DNA from: Thermotoga sp. Ku-13t
GTDB lineage: Bacteria; Thermotogota; Thermotogae; Thermotogales; DSM-5069
Assembly (NCBI RefSeq): GCF_011057685.1
Contig: NZ_LNFY01000001.1
Span: 496,001 to 560,000, forward strand
Reading direction: 5' to 3'
DNA length: 64,000 nucleotides
The position numbers and the translations under genes were made by a program. The notes beneath the pieces are model-generated. The model was given only the letters and a program-made list of their open reading frames with translations, did no database searches and was not told where the DNA came from. Positions 27,191 to 36,103 of the stretch are shown piece by piece (position 1 is the stretch's first letter; every line of letters starts with the position of its first letter).

Positions 27191-28290
27191 GGAAAGTTCT
27201 TCAAATTATCACCCGCTCAGACTGGGCAGGCGCTCAAAAAGTCATGTACAACATAGTATACGGTCTAAAAAAATACTATAGCGAAGAATTCGAAGTAGAA
27301 GTTGCTTTTGGCAAGGAAAATGGAATGTTAATTGCTGAACTTGAAAAAATAGGCATTAAATACCACATCATAAACGATTTAGTTAGGGAAGTTTCCCCCA
27401 TAAAAGACTTTAAAGCATACCTTCAAATAAAAAGCCTTATAAAGCAAAACAGATACGATGTAGTTCATACTCACTCATCAAAGGCAGGTATATTAGGTAG
27501 AATTGCGGCAAAAAGAGCAGGGGTAAAAAAAGTTATACATACATACCATGGCTTTTGGGGCATAGAGCAATACACCGGCATAAAAAGAGCGTTACTCATC
27601 TTAGCTGAGAGAATTGCAGCAAAATATGCAGATTATCTGGTTCTCTTATGCAAGCGCGACTTGGAAAAAGCCAAGAAATGGAAAATAGGTCAAGAGAGTC
27701 AATACAAGATAATACACAATGCCATAATTCCTGAAGAACGAATAGAGCGAGGATTATTGAGAAAAGAATTGAACATTCCTGACAATATAAAAATAGTAGG
27801 CAACGTAGCACGGCTTGATCGTCAAAAAAATCCAATGAGATTTCTAAGAATAGCGGAGGAAGTCGTAAAGCAAAGAGACGATGTTGTTTTTGTTTGGATA
27901 GGTGGCAGTGTAGTTGAAGATGAATACGGTGCAGAGGTTCAAAAGTATCTTCAAGAGCATGAATCGTTGAAAGATAAGGCTTACATTCTATCATTTAGAA
28001 AGGATGCCAACAAACTGATGGCAGATTTTGATGTGTTTTTGCTAACATCAGACTCGGAAGGAGCGCCATTAGTTGTGCTTGAGGCGCAAAGTCTGGGAAT
28101 ACCCGTAGTGAGCACCGATGTTGGGTGTGTGGGAGAGATGATTGGAAACCAGAACGTTACTTCAGATGTGAACAAATTAAAGCATCTTTTGTTAACCATT
28201 TTAGAAAAAGGAAAGTTCAATAACTACGTTCTTCAAAGCTATGAGGACTTTGTAGCTTTGCATGTTGATATATACAAAGGGGATAGATGA
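27187..28290 (+). CDS. Glycosyltransferase family 4
   Basis: This is a 367-aa GT-B glycosyltransferase. It has an N-terminal glycine/alanine loop (ITRSDWAGAQKVMYNIVYGL), VVHTHSSKAGILGRIAAK, IHTYHGFWG, and the C-terminal signature DVFLLTSDSEGAPLVVLEAQSLGIPVVSTDVG (given here only as pattern; the key residues are the E-x7-E pair at SEG...E). The TTG start overlaps the stop of the manC remnant by four bases and has a TAGGAGG site. From here on the DNA is clearly richer in A and T and uses more AAA/ATA codons than the genes before 26 kb. Confidence 0.88.
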   Translation: MRKVLQIITRSDWAGAQKVMYNIVYGLKKYYSEEFEVEVAFGKENGMLIAELEKIGIKYHIINDLVREVSPIKDFKAYLQIKSLIKQNRYDVVHTHSSKAGILGRIAAKRAGVKKVIHTYHGFWGIEQYTGIKRALLILAERIAAKYADYLVLLCKRDLEKAKKWKIGQESQYKIIHNAIIPEERIERGLLRKELNIPDNIKIVGNVARLDRQKNPMRFLRIAEEVVKQRDDVVFVWIGGSVVEDEYGAEVQKYLQEHESLKDKAYILSFRKDANKLMADFDVFLLTSDSEGAPLVVLEAQSLGIPVVSTDVGCVGEMIGNQNVTSDVNKLKHLLLTILEKGKFNNYVLQSYEDFVALHVDIYKGDR

Positions 28291-29453
28291 TGCGAACTGT
28301 GCAACATTCGGTTGGGTGGCGCTACAGATTTTTTGAAATCTTTACATGTGTGTACATTTTTCTCTCTGGTTTTGTGTTTATAGAACCTTCACCAGCCGAG
28401 TTTTGGTTTATCCTAGCAGTCCCTATCTTCCTGATTGGTTTCAAAACGACACACAAAATTTTAGCACTATTCGCTTTAATTTTTTTGCCAATGCTGGTAT
28501 CAACATATGTTGGTGTAGCGCAATCTGGACTGTTTAACCAAAGGTTCTTCATGATTGATATTTACCTGTTTTTGCTATTTTTTCTTTTGTCCTCATACAT
28601 GCATACGATAAGCAAAAGTGCTGACTTTGACTCATACTTAGACACACTAATGAGATTTTGGAGCATAGCAGGTGCAATAAACGTGTTGGCTGGCCTTTTC
28701 GCGTATGCTACGGGAAAAACTACGCTCTTTGGCGCCAATGTTATACGTTTCGGAGTGAGACTGACCGGTTTCTTCAAAGATCCAAATGTATTGGGACCTT
28801 TTTTGGTACCTATCGCTGTTTACTTCCTGATGCGTTTTATTGAAAGAAAGGGAAAGGCATATTTGAATCTCTTACTATTTTTCTTCTTCAGCTATGGAGT
28901 ACTTCTAACCTTTTCACGTGCTGCTTGGCTTAATTACTTTACTGCAGTAATCATACTTAATCTGGCTAGTGTCACGACTAAAAAGAAGAAAACCAGGCTT
29001 CAAGTCATTGCTCTGTTGCTTTTTATTTCAGTGATGTCAATATTCTTCTGGGAGTTAGCCGGGAATATTGAAATTTTCAACACTAATCTAAGGGAATTTA
29101 TATTAGCAAGAGCAAGGTTTCAAGGATATGACGAACAGCGCTTTGAAGCACAAAGTGAGTTTGTAAATATTCTGACAAGGAGCAACATATTTTTCGGAGC
29201 AGGCCCTGGTAACTATGAGGCTTTCACAGCTTATTCAACCCATTCTCTACTTGTCAGGTACATCGGAGAGAGGGGAATTTTCGGTTTCTGCACGTTTTTG
29301 GTATTTTTGCTTACTGTTGCATTTAAGACCAGCAAATCTAAACATAGGAACTTTCTCATCCCTGTCATCTTAGGTCAACTGGCCAATTCTTTTTTCATTG
29401 ACAGCTTACATTGGAGGCACTTATGGATACTACTAGTTTTAAGCCTGTTTTAA
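28287..29453 (+). CDS. O-antigen polymerase/ligase-like membrane protein (Wzy/WaaL type)
   Basis: This polytopic membrane protein of 388 aa has about ten helices and a larger external loop in the C-terminal half, the layout of the O-antigen ligase/polymerase family. The stretch GFFKDPNVLGPFLVP and the later FGAGPGNYEAFTAYSTHS...ERGIFG are typical for this family, whose members join or polymerise undecaprenyl-linked oligosaccharides on the outer face of the membrane. Its ATG overlaps the preceding stop (ATGATG). Whether it polymerises repeats or transfers them to another carrier cannot be said. Confidence 0.83.
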   Translation: MMRTVQHSVGWRYRFFEIFTCVYIFLSGFVFIEPSPAEFWFILAVPIFLIGFKTTHKILALFALIFLPMLVSTYVGVAQSGLFNQRFFMIDIYLFLLFFLLSSYMHTISKSADFDSYLDTLMRFWSIAGAINVLAGLFAYATGKTTLFGANVIRFGVRLTGFFKDPNVLGPFLVPIAVYFLMRFIERKGKAYLNLLLFFFFSYGVLLTFSRAAWLNYFTAVIILNLASVTTKKKKTRLQVIALLLFISVMSIFFWELAGNIEIFNTNLREFILARARFQGYDEQRFEAQSEFVNILTRSNIFFGAGPGNYEAFTAYSTHSLLVRYIGERGIFGFCTFLVFLLTVAFKTSKSKHRNFLIPVILGQLANSFFIDSLHWRHLWILLVLSLF

Positions 29454-29534
29454 GAAAATCGAATTTGAAGATCAAGAAATTAGTTTGGGGCAAGCAATCT
29501 AAAGGCCGTAACCTAAATATGGGAGGTATTTTTC

Positions 29535-30788
29535 ATGAGGAAAATTCATGTTTGGCTAGTAGATAAATATTTTCTTCCACCACCAATTCCCACAAAAAAC
29601 AGATATAAGATCTTGCTGGATATGGAGCATGTTACGCTTTTGGTGTTTTCGTCTCGATTTTCAGAATATGATAAAACTAAGAAAGTTGAAACAAAGGTTC
29701 TACAGAAAAATTATAAGAACGCTTCATGGGTATTCATACCCACCATAGGTATTTCAAGGGCAACTCTTTACATCAGTTTTGCGTTTCTCTTATTTGTAAT
29801 TGCTCTGACACTTTTGTTGAAAAATAAGTTAAAGAAACCTGACTTAATAATTGCTTCCTGTCCGGACCCTTTTCAATCTTTTGCAGCGTTTCTTGTCTCT
29901 AAGATCATTAAAGTCCCTTTTGTCGTTGATTTCAGAGATTACTGGCCTGAACTACTCGAAGATAAGGGGGTTATAAAACGGGATAGCATTTCATATAAGT
30001 CTCTCTTTCTTTTGACAAGAATCTTAGCAAAGTTCTCGAACGGTATAATGGCTGCAGAGGACACCTATTTAAAGCAGTATCTGCTTACCAGAAGGGTGTC
30101 AATAGATAAGCCTATATTCGTTCGAGATAACCTTTTTCTGGATGATCTGGATGATGATGGAGAGACCGACATTCTTCTACCAGAGAAAGAAGAGATAGAA
30201 AAGATTCTTGGGGGTATTGAGAGACTTAGGGCGAATAAAAGATTTGTGCTACTGCTGGTAGGAAGACAAAATATTAAGGATGAAAACATTGAGCGCATTC
30301 AAAAAGCATTGGAAATAATTAACCAGAAAGCTGGACTCATAGCTTTGTCTAATGATGAAAAGCTTAAGAAGCTAAGAATTTCCTGCAAAGACTTGTTTAT
30401 TGAGATATATGACATGTTGAGTAGACAAAATTACGTTAGGATAATTAACAACGTTGATGCCATGCTGCTTTTTGTCACAGACAAAAGGACAAAGTTCTCA
30501 TCTAACAAAGCATTTGATGCTATCTGCAACGGAAAACCAGTCTTAATTGGCCTTGAAAAGGCTAAACGAAAATCGGAATCTCTGGTAGAGATACCTGGCG
30601 TGATACTATTCGATTTGGATTCACCAGAAGAAATTAGTAGCTCTCTCGAAAGACTGTCGGAGCTTGTTAACGACCTTCAAGTGAAGGAAAGACTCAAGAG
30701 CTTTTGTAGAAGCACTTTTGTATATCAAAAGAAAACATTCTTTGAGTTTTTGAAGACAGTCTCGTGCAATGCTGACAAAGTGAAATAA
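29535..30788 (+). CDS. Putative glycosyltransferase (GT-B type), AT-rich island
   Basis: This 417-aa protein shows the layout of a GT-B glycosyltransferase. An early hydrophobic stretch (LYISFAFLLFVIALTLLL) resembles the membrane-associated segment of some GT4 proteins. KKPDLIIASCPDPFQSFAAFLVSK and VVDFRDYWPELLEDKG (Asp-rich motif) are typical of GT4 transferases that start a chain. In the C-terminal half, NNVDAMLLFVTDKRTKFSSNKAFDAICNGKPVL keeps the pattern without the usual Glu pair. GGGAGGT precedes the ATG. Donor and acceptor are unknown. Confidence 0.78.
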   Translation: MRKIHVWLVDKYFLPPPIPTKNRYKILLDMEHVTLLVFSSRFSEYDKTKKVETKVLQKNYKNASWVFIPTIGISRATLYISFAFLLFVIALTLLLKNKLKKPDLIIASCPDPFQSFAAFLVSKIIKVPFVVDFRDYWPELLEDKGVIKRDSISYKSLFLLTRILAKFSNGIMAAEDTYLKQYLLTRRVSIDKPIFVRDNLFLDDLDDDGETDILLPEKEEIEKILGGIERLRANKRFVLLLVGRQNIKDENIERIQKALEIINQKAGLIALSNDEKLKKLRISCKDLFIEIYDMLSRQNYVRIINNVDAMLLFVTDKRTKFSSNKAFDAICNGKPVLIGLEKAKRKSESLVEIPGVILFDLDSPEEISSSLERLSELVNDLQVKERLKSFCRSTFVYQKKTFFEFLKTVSCNADKVK

Positions 30789-31255
30789 GTGATTAAAAAC
30801 AAAACTGTATTATAAAGTGTCCAGAAACATGGATCTTTTATGAGTTTGACTTTTAGCAAGCGGTCAATAATGAAATCAACGAAATCTTTCGAAAGAGCAG
30901 ATCGCTTCAAGAAGACCACATTAAGGAATCGGATTTTTGAAAGTGAGCTTTTGTTTAGGACTTTAAAGCTCTTTTGACGCTTAATTATAACAAACGATAT
31001 AATTAAAAAGTGAATGATTTCGAAAAATAAACAGAGCCACCATAGACAGTCGAAGAAGGTAGAAAAAGAATAAGAAGGTTTTTCAATAGATAGTAAGTAC
31101 TGAGTAAGCTTGATAGCGACTACAAGAAGTTAGTTGAAGGGTTTTTGTAGATTGAGAATTTTCGTACCACCGTTTGGAAATAAAATTTATAGGGGCATAC
31201 TTCAGCAGCATAGACTGATTTCAAAAAACTCCACTCTTATTGAGTAGACTAATGT
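30789..31255. other. Non-coding stretch in AT-rich island; possible gene remnants
   Basis: No intact gene was found. The + strand from about 30857 can be read as a 40-codon stretch with many Lys/Arg codons (SIMKSTKSFERADRF...) without a start site of quality. The minus strand has a short open stretch whose sequence gave no family. The only well-formed signals are the promoter-like element and palindrome at 30974-31006. The end of this stretch leads into the decayed epimerase gene. Confidence 0.5.
30974..31006 (+). promoter_or_regulatory. Strong promoter-like element overlapping a palindrome, no gene downstream
   Basis: TTGACG (30974-30979), 18 bases, then a perfect TATAAT (30998-31003). The spacer and -10 are part of a perfect inverted repeat, TTAATTATA and TATAATTAA (30981-30989 and 30998-31006, loop of 8). 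Nothing that looks like a protein gene follows for several hundred bases. Confidence 0.45.
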
Positions 31256-32157
31256 CAAGTAACAAGGATAAAGCTTCATGGTGAAGTGACTGGAAAGATA
31301 CTTATGAATTCTAGAAATTGTGCTGAAAGAAAAGCCGGATATAATAAATATTAGTTTACGGACACACAAATACCACACTCGCTGGGGCATTAGTTGGTGC
31401 AAAATTAAAAATTCCGATTGCACACGTTGAAGCAGGTGTCAGGCAAGAGCTGAAGGACATGCCAGAGGAAATCAACAGAATACTTACTGATCACGTGTCA
31501 ACTCTTTTATTCTGTCCTTCTCAACTTGCTGTTGAGAACTTGAAAAAGGAAGGAATAACAAAAGACGTTCACTTTGTTGGAGATGTCATGTACGATTTGT
31601 ATCTGAAGATGGAGAGTTACTTCAGGTACGATGTGTATGAAAAACTTGGTCTTAAAGAAAACGAGTACATCGTTATGACACTACACAGAGATTTCAATGT
31701 TGACAATAAAGAGAAATTGCAAAAGATACTGACCCAAGTACAAAAAATTTCAAAGCAGACACCGATAGTATTTCCGATCCATCCACGAACAATAAAAAGA
31801 ATACAAGAATACGAGCTTGAAAAATACCTAACCCACGTGATAGTTACAGAACCTGTGGATTATCTGAATCTCATGGGATTAGTGAAGAAGAGCTGGAAGG
31901 TAATAACAGACAGCGGGGGGTTACAGAAAGAAGCGTACTTTGCGAAAAAGCGAGCGATAGTAGTTATGCCAGACACAGGTTGGAGAGAACTTATTGAAGT
32001 AGGATGGAATAAACTTGCAAATGAGGACGACTTGCATGAAAAGGTATTTGAGGATGATGAAACCGTGTACCCAACAAACCTGTACGGTTCGGGAGATGCT
32101 GGGCAAAGGTGCGTGATTTTGAGTTTAAGCTTCGTTGAGCAATGCAAGCGGAAATGA
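31256..32157 (+). pseudogene. Decayed UDP-N-acetylglucosamine 2-epimerase (WecB-like)
   Basis: From about 31355 the reading frame gives LVYGHTNTTLAGALVGAKLKIP, IAHVEAGVRQ, FPIHPRTIKRI, ITDSGGLQKEAYF and VMPDTGWRELIE, all hallmarks of the WecB family that interconverts UDP-GlcNAc and UDP-ManNAc. Upstream, pieces of the same family appear in other frames: RIKLHGEVTGKIL near 31268 and ILEIVLKEKPDIINI near 31306, with frame changes at about 31303 and 31350. The first 80 or so residues, which hold the start of the UDP site, are not recognisable. The gene is therefore a pseudogene with an intact-looking C-terminal two thirds. Confidence 0.8.
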
Positions 32158-32199
32158 AGGCCGAAAGTTACATTTAAAAGTCATATCTGGAGGTGAGTT

Positions 32200-32564
32200 G
32201 TGGTGAATGGTCATAATTTGAACGAGGCATTTTTTCTTAAATCAATTGAGAATTATGTTTCGAGCTTTCTGACAAGCACTCTTGACAGCGATATTTTTGT
32301 TGAAGTAAAAGGAAATGAGTATGTTGTAAACGATAGGCTATCATTTCCGATAATCCATTCTGGTCCGCAAACAAAGAAAGATTGCTGAATGATTTTTCGG
32401 ATTTTTCTTTCAAAGGAGACTATGTAGGAACAATGTTCTTCTTTCTTTCAGGATATTGGGAACACATGAATCCAATGGTAAAGGATCCGTATGGACGCTT
32501 TCCAGGTCGGGAAAGCTTTCAGTATAAATGTGGAATCCTGGAAAGGCCTGTAGCAGCTAATTAA
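32200..32564 (+). pseudogene. Truncated polysaccharide-deacetylase-family protein (N-terminal region only)
   Basis: Two overlapping frames encode one protein. The first (GTG 32200 after GGAGGTGAG) reads FFLKSIENYVSS...FPIIHSG and breaks at about 32375. The second continues NKERLLNDFSDFSF, FFFLSGYWEHMNP, DPYGRFPGRESF and ILERPVAAN, then stops at 32564. Patterns such as 'FF.L..YWE...P..D..GRFP..ES......ILERPV' are what I recall from the N-terminal domain of some polysaccharide deacetylases in polysaccharide clusters. The catalytic deacetylase domain that should follow is absent. The family call is from memory and less certain than the fact that the gene is broken. Confidence 0.55.
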
Positions 32565-32680
32565 TCATTAGTATGTAATTTTATAAAAGTTCCAAAAGTG
32601 TACGGTACATGCTAAATCGTTATACAAATGCAAATGAGGTACACGCATCGAAATCTTAAGTAACATGAGGTGGTTTACTC

Positions 32681-34107
32681 TTGATAGAATACGTAAAAAA
32701 GTTTGGGTCATATTCTTTCGGAACCTGGGTGGCGGGAGTGATAAGTTTCCTTTCCGTGCCACTTTTGACATATTGGATTGTTCCTGAAGAATTCGGAAAA
32801 GCCTCCATGTTCACACTAATTTACAACATTGTTTATCTCGTTTCTCTATTAGGTTTGGATGAAAGCTACATGCGGTATTACAATGTTCCTGAGATCAAAC
32901 GAGAACAGCTCTTTTGGGATTGCTTAGTTCCATCAGCCACTATATCGCTTTTATTTAGCTTTTAATTTTATTCAGTAGATACATAATCTTCTTGGTGTTG
33001 AACACCTCAAATCGGTATATCGCATTCTTACTTTCAGTCAGTGTTATTACAGGTGTAGTTCAAAGATACAACCAACTTTCAATCAGAATGCAGAAAAAGG
33101 GATTTGCATATTCATTTCTGGAGATAAGTAGTAAAGTTTCTAACGTTCTGGCAACATTATTTTTAGCAATCTTCGTTACAAGAAGTTTTTACGCAGTTGT
33201 ATGGGGACAAATTATTGGAAACCTCTCAGTACTTATTCTTGGTTTTGCAATTGACAAACAAAATAGGCGTTTCTACTTACCCAGTATAAAGCTTATAAAT
33301 GAATATCTCAAATATGGATTACCAATGATACCTTCGGTACTGCTTTATTGGGCTCTCTCTTCAGTTGACAGGATAGTTTTAAGGCGATTTTCTACATTTT
33401 CCGAGATTGGACTGTATAGTGCTGCTTTCAAGGTTAATATAATATTCTCAATTTTTACGACAGGTTTCTTGGCTTATTGGAAACCGCTTGCCTTTGAGAA
33501 AAATGAAAAAGATAGAAACAAACAATTTTTTAAACGGGCAACTTCTTTGGTTAACTTTATCATGTTTTTCATTGGTATGTTTGCTCTGATGCTCAAAGAT
33601 GTTATTGTACTCATTATGGACAAAAGCTATCGGAATGTTACCTATATCATGCCGTTTCTTATACTAATTCCGATCATGACAATAATCTCTGAAACGACCG
33701 TTATGGGAATTTATTTCCAAAAAAAGACATATTGGCATATAGCCATTGCTTCCATCTCAGTAGTTTTGAACTACTTAGGCAATCTTGTGCTTGTACCTTC
33801 TTTGGGTGCCAGAGGGGCCGCTATTTCAACTGGTCTGTCGTATGTTTTTCTTATGGTTTTAAGGACTTATATATCAAAGAGGATATATCCTGTTGAATAC
33901 GAGTTCGGAAAGCTAATTTCGGGAACTTTAGTCACGATAGTGGTAGCTTTTGTTTACACTTTTTCGTACTATTTGGCAGGTTTTTTGGCCTCTCTAATCG
34001 GTATCGGAGTACTTGTTTTTTTATACGGTAATGAATTTAGACTAGTCGTGTCAGTTTTGAAAGATGTAAGAAATCGTTTTGCAGGAAATAAAGTAAAAAA
34101 TAACTAG
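32681..34107 (+). pseudogene. Polysaccharide flippase (Wzx-like) with a one-base frameshift
   Basis: Together the two frames make one membrane protein of about 475 residues, the usual size of an oligosaccharide flippase of the MATE/MOP superfamily. Part one (TTG 32681, seven bases after GAGGTGG) starts MIEYVKKFGSYSFGTWVAGV and runs to SLLFSF, with a TAA at 32963-32965. Part two continues directly as LILFSRYIIFLVLNTSNRY and reaches 34107. One extra T in the TTTT run at 32960-32963 would join the frames without loss of residues. This can be a recent mutation, a slippage-prone switch or a sequencing error. Part two alone lacks the first helices and should not flip sugars. Confidence 0.83.
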
Positions 34108-34213
34108 AATGCAAAAACTCAGGTAATCTCGCAAGCTATATGGATCAGCTAATAGTTTATCATCACCTGAAAGGCTCCCTTTTTATCCTTCCTCCCCAAA
34201 TTCAGAGCAAAAC

Positions 34214-34372
34214 AATTCATTCACCTGTGCATCATCAGGTGATATGTAGTCAAATCTTAGTGGTGTGAATGGCGCATCTGTGATGTTTGAATGTTTTTAA
34301 GCCCGTCATGAGAATGTACCAAACAGTCTGCTGAAGGTCTTGGGATAAGTAAAGGTCAGCTTTGTTGGTTCC
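34214..34372. repeat. 159-bp direct repeat, copy A
   Basis: This segment is identical, base for base, to 40492-40650 and in the same orientation. It begins AATTCATTCACCTG and holds a perfect short hairpin near one end (CACCTG, 8-base loop, CAGGTG). A further 34 bases up to about 34406 are similar but not identical. On the minus strand both copies are open and would end a protein with ...LSQDLQQTVWYILMTGLKTF, which I could not place in a family. The rest of 34108-34610 contains no gene that I can support. Confidence 0.8.
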
Positions 34373-34610
34373 AAAAGTACTTTGTACATCTATCGACAAG
34401 ATGATCGCAGTTAGTTTTTTTTCGTACCATACAAAAATACCCTTGACAGCTTGTAGATATGCGCCGTATATTCTGTTCAATTCATTACTAATGTGTACTT
34501 CTACACCGGGAATTACCCTTTTTGTGACGGGAGATTTATAGTTTTCAGTGTCTTAGTTTTTGTTTGAAGACAAAATTCGGTATAAGCTATTAAATTGAGG
34601 AAAGGCACAT

Positions 34611-34638
34611 AAAAAAAGCCCCCTTGAAGGGGGCTTTT
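34611..34638 (-). terminator. Terminator of the small-gene module 1
   Basis: Leftward: AAAAGCCCCC, TTCAA loop, GGGGGCTTTT and seven Ts. A 10-bp perfect stem right after the sigma-like gene. Confidence 0.88.
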
Positions 34639-34648
34639 GTCTAAATCT

Positions 34649-35005
34649 TCATTCACATGCATACTGTTCCAAGATATCTTCCTCTAATAAATGCAACTCT
34701 ACCTTTCTGTCTTTCAAAAACGTGAATGGGCTGTTTGTACTCCAAGGTGCATATTCTCCATTCATCATAGATCTCAATTTGTACCTGAGCACTTTTTCCA
34801 AATAACCCTCAAAAGATCCTTTTTCTGGCTGCCAGATGTTGTATGCATAGATGGACAAATACTGTATCGTTTGGTATAGATCATTCCATGAATCGATCTT
34901 GTAGCAGTACTTTTCCCAGAACTCTTTACAGATCTTTTTCAGTAAGGGTTGGTATCTTTCAAAATACTCTTCAAAAGAGGAGGGGTGATCCCTCCTCTTT
35001 TTCAC
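34649..35005 (-). CDS. Small sigma-70 region-2-like protein, module 1
   Basis: This 118-aa protein has the pattern of region 2 of sigma-70 factors: YQPLLKKICKEFWEKY (like region 2.1), SWNDLYQTIQYLSIYAY, and WQPEKGSFEGYLEKVLRYKLRSM, where 'D/QPEKGSF..YL' is typical of ECF-type factors. It is too short to hold region 4, like the B. subtilis split factor partner RsoA. The end shares NGEYAP...N.PFT..K.RK with the module 2 protein at 44581. I prefer the GTG at 35005, which overlaps the stop of the 81-residue gene as its counterpart does in module 2; an ATG at 35023 is the alternative. A 12-bp hairpin lies across codons 2-11. Confidence 0.72.
   Translation of the reverse strand: MKKRRDHPSSFEEYFERYQPLLKKICKEFWEKYCYKIDSWNDLYQTIQYLSIYAYNIWQPEKGSFEGYLEKVLRYKLRSMMNGEYAPWSTNSPFTFLKDRKVELHLLEEDILEQYACE
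34973..35001 (-). promoter_or_regulatory. Hairpin over the start of the sigma-like gene
   Basis: Leftward, AAAAGAGGAGGG, a 5-base loop and CCCTCCTCTTTT form a perfect 12-bp stem. It looks like a terminator with a short T-run, and its 5' arm includes a GAGGAGG sequence that could otherwise act as a ribosome site. It is placed inside the first codons, so it could limit transcription or translation of the sigma-like gene. Module 2 has no such hairpin. Confidence 0.7.
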
Positions 35006-35247
35006 GCTGCCTGCTTTTTCCATAGAGTCTGGTTTAGAAAATCCACTAAATTGTCGATCATGAAATCAAGAACATAATCAAGAACGATATCTGGTATAGG
35101 CAGCCTTATGTCAAAATCGTCCAGAAAATCAAAAACCATCTTTTTTACTTCCTCTTTCTTGTTCACTCCATCTTTTGGCCTTTCTACAAGAAAGACGCCC
35201 AAAGACACAATTTTCCCTATAATTTGAAAAGTCTCAAACAAGTTCAT
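35002..35247 (-). CDS. 81-residue protein of unknown function, module 1
   Basis: I do not recognise a characterised family. The protein begins with a hydrophobic stretch (FETFQIIGKIVSLGVFLVERP), then a charged turn (PKDGVNKKEEVKKMV) and a second amphipathic or hydrophobic region (DIVLDYVLDFMIDNLVDFLNQ). The paralogue at 44934-45179 has exactly the same length and keeps ERPKDG.NKK.EVKKMV..FL.DF.I and DFMIDN.V..LN.TLWK. A weak resemblance to the charged part of small LL-H-type phage holins was noted but is untested. In comparable operons of Firmicutes this place is often taken by a YvrJ-type small protein. Confidence 0.75.
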   Translation of the reverse strand: MNLFETFQIIGKIVSLGVFLVERPKDGVNKKEEVKKMVFDFLDDFDIRLPIPDIVLDYVLDFMIDNLVDFLNQTLWKKQAA

Positions 35248-35258
35248 TCAATCACTTC

Positions 35259-35468
35259 CTACAGAAGATTGAAAAACTCGTTAGTAGTTGTTTCTACTAT
35301 CGCTGCTCTGTCTTTTGTGTAAGTGCTTGGTACTACTCCAAGGCTTATGAGTGTGTCCATTGCGTCTGAAACTTGCTGGCTTGTTAGATCTTCTTTTGGT
35401 GATTGAATGGTTATCCTTCTTCTTTTACCTTCCACTTGATCTACAAGATCAAGAAACAGTCTTTTCAC
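35259..35468 (-). CDS. DUF2922-like small protein, module 1
   Basis: 69 aa, GTG start after GGAGGTGTGA. The pattern KRLFLDLVDQ...GKRRRITIQSPKEDLTSQQVSDAMDTLISLGV fits DUF2922, a short family of unknown function found mostly in Firmicutes next to DUF1659. The protein is nearly identical in layout to the module 3 copy at 50221, including the C-terminal RAAIVETTTNEFFNLL. It sits 13 bases after the DUF1659-like gene. Confidence 0.82.
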   Translation of the reverse strand: MKRLFLDLVDQVEGKRRRITIQSPKEDLTSQQVSDAMDTLISLGVVPSTYTKDRAAIVETTTNEFFNLL

Positions 35469-35481
35469 TCTTCACACCTCC

Positions 35482-35679
35482 TCACATCACTTGTGTGGTG
35501 ACTATCAAATAAACTTCTTGAACAGTATAATTTGTGAGACTACCTAAGAGCTGGGAGATCTGCAAAGCTTTTGTAGAATCCACAGAATCTTCTACATCGA
35601 TGTTGTTCCTGCGCACGATAGCACGACCGGTTTCAGACAGTTCACCAGTGTTGTAGACAATCCTCAGTTGCTTCACCAT
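35482..35679 (-). CDS. DUF1659-like small protein, module 1
   Basis: 65 aa, ATG at 35679 after TAGGAGGTG. The sequence KQLRIVYNTGELSETGRAIVRR, then a region of 'qaeqi...l..LtNYTVQ..YLI' matches the DUF1659 pattern, a family of unknown function that travels with DUF2922. It is the first gene of a four-gene leftward operon and has a close paralogue at 50446-50640. Confidence 0.82.
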   Translation of the reverse strand: MVKQLRIVYNTGELSETGRAIVRRNNIDVEDSVDSTKALQISQLLGSLTNYTVQEVYLIVTTQVM

Positions 35680-35696
35680 AACACCTCCTATGTTTT

Positions 35697-35746
35697 TTGG
35701 GAGTACCCGGGTTTTGTCTCCCAATATATAGTATACGAAAGTATAC
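35697..35746 (-). promoter_or_regulatory. Composite upstream element of small-gene module 1
   Basis: Two palindromes stand in line. GTATAC-GAAA-GTATAC (35731-35746) is followed in the reading direction by a GGGAG/CTCCC palindrome whose arms TTGGGAG and CTCCCAA (35697-35703 and 35718-35724) are 14 bases apart and enclose CCCGGG. The same elements in the same order and at nearly the same spacing precede modules 2 and 3. Confidence 0.72.
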
Positions 35747-35759
35747 AAACTGTAGAATA

Positions 35760-36103
35760 CCCCTTATTTTGAATTGAACACTGAAAGAAACATTTTTCTG
35801 AAATAAACCCTTTATCTATGCTTGTTCTAAGACTTAGTTGAGGCTAATGAAGGCCATGATGTGATTGTCCTTTATTCATAACTATTTCAGCAACTGTACC
35901 AAATCAGTTAAAAGGATATGTTGTTGAAGACACACTGTTGTCTGTAGTACCACAGACCAAAAGCCCTATACTTGAAGTTATATGTAATAAGATTCCTTTA
36001 GCAGATTGCATCAAACGCATAAAGGCTGTACAATGGAGATGTAGTTGGCGTGATAGAATTCTTTTGGCAAATCACACGAAAATGTTTGGTTTTGGAGGTA
36101 AAG
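35760..36103 (+). other. Gene remnant upstream of the glycosyltransferase
   Basis: A + strand frame from about 35885 reads ISATVPNQLKGYVVEDTLLSVVPQTKSPILEVICNKIPL with no good start, and an earlier piece in another frame reads EGHDVIVLYS near 35850. Both look like the N-terminal part of a GT-B glycosyltransferase broken by indels, but the assignment is weak. No promoter was found with confidence. Confidence 0.35.

Noticed and set aside
30725-30919. Short minus-strand protein overlapping the end of a glycosyltransferase gene
   Set aside because: No ribosome site, overlaps a real gene, and no family resemblance.
34250-34480. Minus-strand frame over the 159-bp repeat as a transposase C-terminus
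   Set aside because: The sequence shows no transposase motif I recognise and the two copies share only the repeat part; called a repeat instead.
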